From: Cyclobacteriaceae bacterium
GTDB lineage: Bacteria > Bacteroidota > Bacteroidia > Cytophagales > Cyclobacteriaceae
DNA: 64,000 nt
Assembly: GCA_028284125.1 (NCBI GenBank)
Contig: JANQSI010000005.1
Location: forward strand, 62,001-126,000
Direction: 5' to 3'
The position numbers were made by a program, and so were the translations under genes. Positions 9,011-14,617 of this stretch are shown here, piece after piece. Every line of letters begins with the position of its first letter. The first letter of the stretch is position 1. The notes under the pieces were generated by a model. That model was not told the origin of the DNA and made no database searches. It saw only the letters and a list, made by a program, of their open reading frames with translations.

Positions 9011-9794
9011 AACCAACCATCTTCGCCATAATCTCCTTCATCATCTTAGCAGCCAGAAAGGCAGTCATATTATGAAAATCCTTATCTGGATTGTACTCAA
9101 CAATATCTGCACCTACAATTTCTGCCTCTAGATTCTGAATGAGATTAATCACTTGCCGAGAGGTAAGTCCGCCCGGCTCATGATGAGAAACGCCCGGAGC
9201 ATATGCCGGATCAAACGCATCCATATCGAGAGAAATGTAAAGTGGATTTTTGAAGCTTTTGATCTTGGATAGATCCAGACCTCTCATTTCGTGAACGACC
9301 ACATTGAATTTCTCAGCCTGTTCTTTTTGATGAGTCGTCAACGTGCGAATGCCGACTTGGACCAGATTTTCCGCCAATCCATTTTCCATGATCCGCGCAA
9401 ACGGACATGCATGTGAATACTTGTCACCCTCAAATTCATCATACAGATCTCCGTGAGCGTCAATATGCAGAATATCCAGCTTAGGATATTTCTCTTGATG
9501 TGCTTTGATGATGGGATACGTAATGGAATGATCTCCTCCCAATGTCAATAACTTTCCATCCCGACCTAAATTCCTGGAAGTGATTGATTCAATATCAAAG
9601 TATTCCTTAATTCTAAAATCCCCTTTGTCTTCAATGAACAGCTTGGAAACATCTGTCAAATTCTCAGTAAACATATTCGCCGAGTCACTATGCAGCGCTT
9701 CACGAATCAAGGGCGGTGCCTTAGCCGGACCTTGCTGAAAAGAAGACTTCTTGTCGTATTGAATTCCTTGAAGGATGATGTTGTTCATTGTCAC
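9009..9794 (-). CDS. Agmatinase/arginase-family ureohydrolase
   Basis: A 261-residue ureohydrolase. All manganese ligands of the family are present: GGDHS, the DAHGD motif (HIDAHGDLYD), and SLDMDAFDP. SHACPFARIMENG and PGVSHHEPGGLT fit agmatinase (SpeB-like) better than arginase, but formimidoylglutamase cannot be excluded from sequence alone. It would release urea from a guanidino compound such as agmatine on the way to putrescine. The ATG used at 9794 gives MTMNNIILQG; the second Met, two codons in, is equally possible. It lies downstream of the TonB receptor gene but is separated from it by a terminator. Confidence 0.82.
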   Translation of the reverse strand: MTMNNIILQGIQYDKKSSFQQGPAKAPPLIREALHSDSANMFTENLTDVSKLFIEDKGDFRIKEYFDIESITSRNLGRDGKLLTLGGDHSITYPIIKAHQEKYPKLDILHIDAHGDLYDEFEGDKYSHACPFARIMENGLAENLVQVGIRTLTTHQKEQAEKFNVVVHEMRGLDLSKIKSFKNPLYISLDMDAFDPAYAPGVSHHEPGGLTSRQVINLIQNLEAEIVGADIVEYNPDKDFHNMTAFLAAKMMKEIMAKMVG

Positions 9795-9805
9795 AATCTA
9801 AGCAA

Positions 9806-9833
9806 TACAAAAGAAGGGGTCAACTGACCCCTT
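9806..9833 (-). terminator. Terminator after the TonB receptor gene
   Basis: AAGGGGTCA and TGACCCCTT form a perfect 9-bp stem around AC (9814-9833). Read on the minus strand it begins inside the receptor stop codon and is followed by CTTTTG, T-rich. It separates the riboswitch-controlled receptor from the agmatinase-family gene. Confidence 0.75.
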
Positions 9834-12042
9834 AAAATTTCAAGTTCAATCCGAGGAGAAAATTCCTTCCAGCCTGCGGGAAAAAATTATTCTGTTGATA
9901 CAGCATATCAGCTCCATAATAGTAGCCCCAGGTGTAGCCATTGGAAGAATATTCCTCATCCAAAATATTATTCACCAAAAGGGACAGACCAATATTCTTT
10001 ATACCCTTCACTTGGAAATCATAAGACATTCGAACATCATTGGTCAGGTAGGCATCAATGGCACGATCGTCGTTTGAAGTGTTGTCCAAGAACTGTTTGC
10101 CAACATACTTAGTCAACAGTTGAAAAGTGAATCCTTCTTTCGGAGTGAAACTCAAATCACTTGCACTTATCACGTTAGGAGAAAAAGAAATGTCCGAGTC
10201 TGAGTGTTGAATTTCACCAAAGCTGGCAGATACAATTTCACTAAACTGGTCAATCTTATTTCTGCTCAAGGTCAGGTTTGCTGTCCACAAAAGGCTTTCA
10301 GTCAGTTTGTAGGCTCCTGATAATTCGATTCCCATTCGAAAGCTTTTTGGAACGTTAGTTCGTATCGGCGCACCCACATCATTGACCGCTCCGGTCACTA
10401 CCAACTGGTTTTTATAATTCATGTAATAGTAGTTCGCCTCATAGCTAAATTTTGAACCTTTGGAACGAATACCCGCCTCGAAATTTCTCAAGGTTTCATG
10501 CTCAGGCTCTGTGCCTGGGTTGGCATCAATGAAATCCGAACGCACCGGCTCTCTGTTTCCAATAGCGTAAGAAGCGTATAAGTTTGTTGAGGTATTAAGC
10601 GTGTACGTCAAGCCAATCTTGGGATTAAAAAAAGTAAAATCAGTGTCAACATCATACGACGTTCGATCATTGTCCAAACCGGCAGTTTCATAACTGATGG
10701 TCCGAACCTGCGCATCCCCAAAAAGATTCAATTGATCATTTAGTTGGTAATTGACCTTTAGAAAAGAATTAAAATCTTTCTTTACTCCATTTCCATCGTA
10801 GTAGCGATCGCGAATGTCAACATTGCCAGCAAACTGTGCCCAAACAATCTCTCCAAAATGATCTCCGTCGTATTTGTTCCATGCACCACCGAGGGTCATG
10901 CCCAAGGCATCTGATCCATAGTTCAACGCATAGGTCACACCATAGAAATGATTATCGAGCCATCTTCTTCTGACAATATCTGAGGTGGAAATCGTTTCAG
11001 CTCCAACCACTACATCTGCCAATCCATAATCGGCTAAATCATCATCCGCTCGAAATTGCTCAAAGAAACCTCGCCCGCGTGTATAGTGTAGCGCACTCGT
11101 AAAATCCCAGTTATCAGATAAGGTATGAGCTAAGTGAAGTTGATAATGATCTTGCCGATAATCGTCAACCTCATTATCGTAAGTGTAGTAATTAAACGTT
11201 CTTCCCGAGTTTCTGAGGTTAGCCTCCAGTTCAGGTGAACCATATTCACCGCTGAAATCAATTAGCTCCTGAAGTTCAGCATCACCACCAGTGAGCCGAG
11301 CTTCAGGTGTTCCGTACCATGCTTGTTGTGTAATCTCTTGCCCGCCAAAAAGAACCGCTTTGATCATCGTTTTCTCCCCATACCTTCCGCCAGACAAGTA
11401 GTAAGATTTGAGATCAGCAGCTGAGCGGTCGATGTATCCATCGGAGGATATTTTAGACAAACGCGCTTCGAAGTTGAAGACGTCATTCATCAGACCCGTG
11501 TTGTATAACACATTTGTTCTCCACGTATTAAAGCTTCCAACAGAATTGGATGTTTCAAAAAAGGGATCCACAGAAACGTTTGATGATTGAAGGTTCACCG
11601 TTGCTCCAAAAGCCGCCGCTCCATTGGAAGAGGTTCCAACACCACGTTGGATCTGGATGTTGCTAACGGATGAAGAAAAGTCAGGCATATTTACCCAAAA
11701 AACACCGTGTGATTCAGAGTCATTCAATGGTATTCCATTCACAGTTACATTGATACGTGTCGCATCGCTACCTCTAATTCGCATCCCGGTGTAGCCGATA
11801 CCAGCCCCAGCATCCGAAGTTGATACTAATGAAGGAGAAAAGTTTAAAAGTATGGGCAAGTCTTGTCCAAGGTTTCTTGGCTTCAGCTCCTCAGCTGTAA
11901 TTTCAGAAAAAGTGGTAGGTGTTTTTTCGTTCGCCCGTGTGGCATAAACAATTACATCATCAAGCTTTCTGGTCTTAAGACTATCTTGAGAAAGCACAGC
12001 TAGCGACATGCACAACGTGCCAGCTAAAAAAAGAAATTTCAT
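9832..12042 (-). CDS. TonB-dependent outer-membrane receptor, thiamin(-precursor) uptake
   Basis: A 736-residue receptor. A signal peptide (MKFLFLAGTLCMSLAVLSQ) is followed by a plug domain at about 35-150 with DDVIVYATR as TonB-box-like start, GIGYTGMRIRGSDATRINVT, GIPLNDSESHGVFW and IQIQRGVGTSSNGAAAFGA. The rest is a 22-strand barrel ending NFLLGLNLKF with a terminal Phe. It belongs to the group of about 700-residue receptors without a carboxypeptidase domain. The TPP riboswitch in its leader points to transport of thiamin, its phosphates or a precursor, as predicted for TPP-regulated receptors in Bacteroidetes; the ligand is inferred from this control, not from the barrel. Confidence 0.9.
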   Translation of the reverse strand: MKFLFLAGTLCMSLAVLSQDSLKTRKLDDVIVYATRANEKTPTTFSEITAEELKPRNLGQDLPILLNFSPSLVSTSDAGAGIGYTGMRIRGSDATRINVTVNGIPLNDSESHGVFWVNMPDFSSSVSNIQIQRGVGTSSNGAAAFGATVNLQSSNVSVDPFFETSNSVGSFNTWRTNVLYNTGLMNDVFNFEARLSKISSDGYIDRSAADLKSYYLSGGRYGEKTMIKAVLFGGQEITQQAWYGTPEARLTGGDAELQELIDFSGEYGSPELEANLRNSGRTFNYYTYDNEVDDYRQDHYQLHLAHTLSDNWDFTSALHYTRGRGFFEQFRADDDLADYGLADVVVGAETISTSDIVRRRWLDNHFYGVTYALNYGSDALGMTLGGAWNKYDGDHFGEIVWAQFAGNVDIRDRYYDGNGVKKDFNSFLKVNYQLNDQLNLFGDAQVRTISYETAGLDNDRTSYDVDTDFTFFNPKIGLTYTLNTSTNLYASYAIGNREPVRSDFIDANPGTEPEHETLRNFEAGIRSKGSKFSYEANYYYMNYKNQLVVTGAVNDVGAPIRTNVPKSFRMGIELSGAYKLTESLLWTANLTLSRNKIDQFSEIVSASFGEIQHSDSDISFSPNVISASDLSFTPKEGFTFQLLTKYVGKQFLDNTSNDDRAIDAYLTNDVRMSYDFQVKGIKNIGLSLLVNNILDEEYSSNGYTWGYYYGADMLYQQNNFFPQAGRNFLLGLNLKF

Positions 12043-12068
12043 TTTATTTATTATTAAAAATTAAACCA

Positions 12069-12121
12069 TGAAAAGCGGGGACTTTTCACAATTGTTATCA
12101 TACATCGGTCACTTTTGACCG
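12069..12121 (-). promoter_or_regulatory. Possible expression platform of the TPP riboswitch
   Basis: Between aptamer and start codon the transcript can form two hairpins: CGGTC/GACCG (12106-12121) and GAAAAG/CTTTTC (about 12070-12086), the latter with GTCCCCG in its loop. CCCC could pair instead with the GGGG of the aptamer's 5' arm, which would give a ligand-dependent switch of the ribosome site. No T-run follows, so translational control is more likely than termination. The pairing is proposed by eye. Confidence 0.4.
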
Positions 12122-12190
12122 TCCCTACGCCGGCATTATCCGGATCAGGTTCTCGGGTATGATCTCAGCCGCTTATCGGCACCCCTGTTT
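12116..12190 (-). ncRNA. TPP (thiamin pyrophosphate) riboswitch, THI element
   Basis: Read on the minus strand, the conserved THI-box blocks appear in order: CAGGGGTGCC, GGCTGAGATC, ATACCCG, GAACCTGATCCGGATAATG and CCGGCGTAGGGA. GGCTGAGA and GATCCGGATAATGCCGG are the pyrimidine- and pyrophosphate-sensor arms of the aptamer. It sits about 75 nt upstream of the TonB receptor start codon on the same strand. High TPP should turn the receptor off. Confidence 0.96.
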
Positions 12191-12246
12191 TTTGATACAC
12201 ACAAATGTAATGATCTTGGTTTAACTAAGCACATTGGTTTGTTGTA

Positions 12247-12273
12247 GTCATACCGTGCTTGACACGGTATCTT
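12247..12273 (+). repeat. GTC-hairpin-CTT palindrome, family D
   Basis: GTC, arm ATACC, loop GTGCTTGACAC, arm GGTAT, then CTT. The inner GTG/CAC extends the stem to a perfect 8 bp (ATACCGTG/CACGGTAT). It has the same plan as the other palindromes in this window with a different stem sequence. Confidence 0.75.
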
Positions 12274-12306
12274 CCGATTCTCCCAATACAAAAAAGCTCG
12301 CCTAAC

Positions 12307-12344
12307 ATCACGTCATAGCGAACGAAGTGAAGCTATCTTGTGAT
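12307..12344 (+). repeat. GTC-hairpin-CTT palindrome, family E, with outer stem
   Basis: Core at 12312-12339: GTC, arm ATAGC, loop GAACGAAGTGAA, arm GCTAT, CTT. It is further enclosed by ATCAC/GTGAT (12307-12311 and 12340-12344), giving a two-part hairpin. No coding function. Confidence 0.7.
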
Positions 12345-12376
12345 TTAAAGGCACCTTTTCAAAAATGAGCTCTCCT

Positions 12377-12386
12377 GTCATCTCGA
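12377..12386 (+). repeat. Half of a family B palindrome at the broken end of a GIY-YIG remnant
   Basis: GTCATCTCGA is the left half of the family B element. It is joined directly to the truncated GIY-YIG remnant that starts at 12386, so the break in the gene coincides with the palindrome. Confidence 0.55.
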
Positions 12387-12456
12387 GTCCAACATAAACC
12401 TTTGACCAATTTGTAGTTGTAGTAAAGCACACGAAATAATTATGGTTTTTTCGTAT
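12386..12456 (-). pseudogene. 5' remnant of a second GIY-YIG nuclease gene
   Basis: About 70 nt and its upstream flank align with the first 24 codons of the intact GIY-YIG gene at 12774-13079. The remnant reads KNHNYFVCFTTTTNWSK then VYVG, against RNHNYFVYITTNPNRSL then VYVG in the intact gene, keeping the motif residues. Its start codon has become ATA and everything after VGL is missing, replaced by half of a family B palindrome. The upstream flank (12457-12494) including a family B palindrome is also shared, so gene and palindrome were copied together. Confidence 0.75.
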
Positions 12457-12467
12457 GAGAAATGTAG

Positions 12468-12492
12468 ATATCTCTCCTCACGTCGAGATGAC
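12468..12492 (-). repeat. Family B palindrome upstream of the GIY-YIG remnant
   Basis: On the minus strand: GTC, arm ATCTC, loop GACGTGAGGA, arm GAGAT, then ATCT instead of CTT. It is placed and sequenced nearly identically to the element before the intact GIY-YIG gene (13092-13117). Confidence 0.8.
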
Positions 12493-12535
12493 AGAAACGT
12501 CTATCCGCTTAATGCCCTTGAAGAATACCATTTAT

Positions 12536-12602
12536 TCATCCATGTCATCACTTTTTTTCATCCTGTCATCACTTTTTTCATCTATATCATCTCGTTTTTC
12601 AC
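12536..12602 (+). repeat. Tandem degenerate half-palindromes
   Basis: Three imperfect units of about 21-22 bp, each with a (T)GTCATC-like start and a T-rich tail, run up to the intact palindrome at 12606. They look like repeated 5' halves of the family B element. Similar half-copies precede the palindromes at 19459. Confidence 0.5.
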
Positions 12603-12605
12603 CCT

Positions 12606-12630
12606 GTCATCTCGACGCAGGAGAGATCTT
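12606..12630 (+). repeat. Family B palindrome
   Basis: GTC, arm ATCTC, loop GACGCAGGA, arm GAGAT, CTT, followed by TAC. Perfect 5-bp stem. Confidence 0.8.
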
Positions 12631-12693
12631 TACCTCTAATTTTCACTTCCTCAACGCTTAAAATTTCCAGCTAGATCAAAATGTCAAAGACGA

Positions 12694-12776
12694 TACATCA
12701 AGCTAACATTCATGCGGAAAAGTAATATTGACTGAACATCTATGTCATCTCGACGTAGGAGAGATCTTTACGTCTA
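12694..12776 (+). repeat. 83-bp repeat, copy 1, ending at the GIY-YIG stop codon
   Basis: TACATC, a GCTAAC block, TGCGGAAAA, about 25 variable nt, then a full family B palindrome (GTC...CTT at 12744-12768) and TACGTCTA. The same order of blocks recurs at 13127-13208. The right end runs into the stop codon (CTA at 12774-12776 on the plus strand) of the GIY-YIG gene, which suggests an insertion boundary. Confidence 0.6.
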
Positions 12777-13079
12777 GTCATCAATTACCTCATCATTTAA
12801 AAACTTCCAATCAGGATTCAATTGATCAATTAGTTTATTCTTCTTCTCTCTTCGCCATTTCTTGATTCCCTTTTCTCGTTCAATGGCATGACCTATATAA
12901 GAATGTCTTTCCCACCACACCAGATGATAGCAGTAGTATTTGCCGGCCCAACTTTTTGGATTGCCTCTGTTTTCATAGTGCTGGTTTAGTCTGGTTGCCA
13001 AATCATTGGTCAGTCCAACATAAACCAATGACCTATTTGGATTTGTTGTGATGTACACAAAATAGTTGTGGTTTCTCAT
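12774..13079 (-). CDS. GIY-YIG nuclease family protein (UPF0213/YhbQ type)
   Basis: A 101-residue single-domain endonuclease. The GIY and YIG strands are NYFVYITT and SLVYVGL, the conserved Arg is in DLATRLNQHY, and the metal-binding Glu lies in the AIEREKGIKKWRREKK helix. This is the stand-alone fold seen in UvrC and homing nucleases, cutting DNA with one tyrosine and one metal. It is bracketed by inverted copies of the family B palindrome (12744-12768 and 13092-13117), and a truncated second copy lies 320 bp away. Such small proteins are usually left unassigned in function; here the arrangement suggests it acts on, or moves with, the palindromes. That is inference. Confidence 0.88.
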   Translation of the reverse strand: MRNHNYFVYITTNPNRSLVYVGLTNDLATRLNQHYENRGNPKSWAGKYYCYHLVWWERHSYIGHAIEREKGIKKWRREKKNKLIDQLNPDWKFLNDEVIDD

Positions 13080-13091
13080 TTAAGAAATGTA

Positions 13092-13117
13092 GATATCTCT
13101 CCTCACGTCGAGATGAC
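13092..13117 (-). repeat. Family B palindrome upstream of the intact GIY-YIG gene
   Basis: On the minus strand: GTC, arm ATCTC, loop GACGTGAGGA, arm GAGAT, then ATCT. It lies 13 nt before the GIY-YIG start codon and is inverted with respect to the copy that follows the gene. Confidence 0.8.
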
Positions 13118-13126
13118 AGAAGCGAC

Positions 13127-13208
13127 TACATCCGGTTAACGTCCGTGCAGAAAATATCTCAATTGTTTCGTCTTGTCATATCGAGGCAGGAGAGATCTTT
13201 ACTTCTAC
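13127..13208 (+). repeat. 83-bp repeat, copy 2, with family B palindrome
   Basis: TACATC, GGTTAAC, GTGCAGAAAA, a variable middle, then GTC, ATATC, loop GAGGCAGGA, GAGAT, CTT (13175-13199) and TACTTCTA. One stem position is mismatched. It has the same block order as 12694-12776, showing that the repeated unit is longer than the palindrome alone. Confidence 0.6.
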
Positions 13209-13309
13209 GTTACCTCAATAGTTAAAAAACCTCGAGTCAGGCTAAGGTGGAAAAACAATTACACCGGAAGAAGCGATAGCGTAGAAACCATTATCTATTT
13301 TTTCGTCCT

Positions 13310-13334
13310 GTCATCTCGACGAAGTAGAGATCTT
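13310..13334 (+). repeat. Family B palindrome at the 3' end of the kinase gene
   Basis: GTC, arm ATCTC, loop GACGAAGTA, arm GAGAT, CTT. It ends 3 bp before the stop codon of the NadR-type kinase gene. A decayed version of the 83-bp unit precedes it (about 13250-13300). Confidence 0.8.
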
Positions 13335-13337
13335 TGA

Positions 13338-13862
13338 TTATTTAAAATGATTTTCTAAAGACTCAATTGCACTTCGTTTTCGCTCACTCTCATAACCAGA
13401 AACAACAGCATAAGGCAAGTCTCTTTCTTGCAAGTATTGATTGTACGCATCAAAAAAATGTTCCCTTAGCTTGGGATGTTCTCGTTGAGGGTCAGGTTTC
13501 CAAGGCAAATCGATATCACTGAGTAGGTAGTAGTCATATGCTCGGGATTTCAATTGCTCTTCAATCCAAGGATGGGTTTCACCATATTTATGGTAACTCC
13601 AGATTTTTATAACAATCAAGTTGGTGTCACAGAAAAGATAGCGTTCAGCGTAGTGGGCTCGCTCATCTTCCCATGCCAGTTGGCCCTTGGCTATTTCAAG
13701 TAAGTCATCTTGTTCGTAATCCCTGTCCAATCGATTCAGGTAAAACCTTGCGTACTCGGGCACCCATTCTGTTTGGTAATGCTGCGCAAGTTGTTGAGCC
13801 ATTTCACTTTTGCCAGTAGATTCAGGGCCAACAATTGCGATTCGTTTAAGATTGGGATCCAT
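13338..13862 (-). CDS. NadR-type P-loop kinase (ribosylnicotinamide kinase-like ATPase)
   Basis: A 174-residue P-loop protein. The Walker A motif GPESTGKS is at residues 12-19. It is followed by the EYARFYLNRL and DLLEIAKGQ segments, the LFCDTNLIVIKIW Walker B-like strand and the LLSDIDLPWKPDPQREHP loop typical of the C-terminal kinase domain of NadR. There is no adenylyltransferase or repressor domain. NadR-type kinases phosphorylate nicotinamide riboside; next to a PnuC-family transporter this traps imported substrate. Because a TPP-riboswitch gene lies just beyond, a thiamin-kinase role is an alternative. It starts 14 bp after the transporter gene and is co-transcribed with it. Confidence 0.85.
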   Translation of the reverse strand: MDPNLKRIAIVGPESTGKSEMAQQLAQHYQTEWVPEYARFYLNRLDRDYEQDDLLEIAKGQLAWEDERAHYAERYLFCDTNLIVIKIWSYHKYGETHPWIEEQLKSRAYDYYLLSDIDLPWKPDPQREHPKLREHFFDAYNQYLQERDLPYAVVSGYESERKRSAIESLENHFK

Positions 13863-13876
13863 TCAACTTTTGATGA

Positions 13877-14524
13877 TTAGTCAATGTCTGGAGAAGTTGG
13901 TCGGATGTTGACATCCGTTTCATGGTCTCCGTGAAACATTTTTTGTCGCCAGGAAATAAGTCCAAGAACAGCGATGTATCCAAAAACAATAAACTGAAAA
14001 CTAGTAAAAGGAAGCCCTTTGTAGATATATAGTGGGATCGAAGAGATGTTCGTGCCAATCCAAAAGTACCAATGTTGAATCTTTTTCTGAGCCATCAGGT
14101 ACATGGCTGTAATTGCAAATGAAGTTGTGAGTGCATCCCAGGCTGGAACATCGCTATCCGTGTTTTGGGAAAGCAAAATCCAAAGCAGAAAGAAAGCTGC
14201 CAGCATAATGGAAACATTGAGGATATTACCATTTTTAGTACTGCTCGTAATTGGAATTTGATTTGCACCAATTTTTGTATGCTTCCAATTGTACCAACCA
14301 TAAATACTCATCAGTAAGTAATAAGCATTGATTCCAGTGTCAGCATACAGCTTGTATTGGTAGGTAATAAAAATGTAAAGCCCCACACTGATTATTCCGA
14401 ACGGGTAAACCAGGATCTTTTCTTGTTTGCTAAACCAAACGCTGGCAATTCCAGTGATAACCGCAAGAAACTCCATTGCGGAAGTGGCTAAAAGCTGATC
14501 CAAAAAGGCATTCCACATTTCCAT
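13877..14524 (-). CDS. PnuC-family vitamin transporter (nicotinamide riboside or thiamin)
   Basis: A 215-residue membrane protein with about seven helices and PnuC hallmarks: AMEFLAVITGIASVWFSKQE, YPFGIISVGLYIF, KLYADTGINAYYLLMSIYGW with WYNWKHTK, and WYFWIGTNISSIPLYIYKGL. PnuC proteins let unphosphorylated vitamins diffuse in, to be trapped by a kinase. Subtypes carry nicotinamide riboside (PnuC), thiamin (PnuT) or riboflavin (PnuX). The kinase next door argues for PnuC; the nearby TPP-regulated receptor argues for PnuT. The subtype is not settled by what I can see. It is divergent from guaB. Confidence 0.85.
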   Translation of the reverse strand: MEMWNAFLDQLLATSAMEFLAVITGIASVWFSKQEKILVYPFGIISVGLYIFITYQYKLYADTGINAYYLLMSIYGWYNWKHTKIGANQIPITSSTKNGNILNVSIMLAAFFLLWILLSQNTDSDVPAWDALTTSFAITAMYLMAQKKIQHWYFWIGTNISSIPLYIYKGLPFTSFQFIVFGYIAVLGLISWRQKMFHGDHETDVNIRPTSPDID

Positions 14525-14572
14525 GTCTGTAAAAATATTCTTTTCAATAGTACTTTATCTATCGAATCCCCA

Positions 14573-14580
14573 TAATTTTG
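14573..14580 (+). promoter_or_regulatory. -7 promoter element of guaB
   Basis: TAATTTTG matches the Bacteroidetes TAnnTTTG -7 box. Transcription should begin about 6 nt downstream, at or inside the left arm of the inverted repeat at 14584. No good -33 TTG is present at the usual distance. Confidence 0.5.
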
Positions 14581-14583
14581 CGT

Positions 14584-14617
14584 GGCAAATAATAGTAACG
14601 ATCTCTTATTATTTGCC
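14584..14617 (+). promoter_or_regulatory. 11-bp inverted repeat filling the guaB leader
   Basis: GGCAAATAATA (14584-14594) and TATTATTTGCC (14607-14617) are perfect inverted arms with a 12-nt spacer. The right arm ends at the base before the ATG at 14618. The repeat fills nearly the whole untranslated leader, so it is either a repressor operator overlapping the start site or an RNA hairpin that hides the ribosome site. Confidence 0.7.

Larger units (their letters stand above)
12191..12773. other. Repeat-rich intergenic island (no intact gene)
   Basis: This stretch between the riboswitch and the GIY-YIG gene holds no convincing coding sequence. It is built of palindromes of several families, a truncated GIY-YIG gene, a tandem set of half-palindromes, and one copy of an 83-bp repeat, each listed separately. 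Short open frames here are stop-poor repeat sequence. Confidence 0.7.

Noticed and set aside
9009-9794. Assigning the ureohydrolase to histidine degradation as formimidoylglutamase
   Set aside because: The window has hutF and a formylglutamate amidohydrolase, which use the other branch, and the motifs look like agmatinase; left as agmatinase family.
12442-12661. Two overlapping plus-strand open frames of 65-68 codons
   Set aside because: They run through palindromes and half-palindromes and antisense to the GIY-YIG remnant; hydrophobic Phe/Ser-rich products reflect the T-rich repeat units.
12371-13337. Regularly recurring short repeats that might be a CRISPR array
   Set aside because: The repeats alternate in orientation, spacing is uneven (about 80 to 350 bp), the repeats vary, and no cas gene is near.
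14582-14617. GTG start that would lengthen IMP dehydrogenase by 12 residues
   Set aside because: The extra codons lie in the inverted repeat and the family begins at the ATG at 14618.
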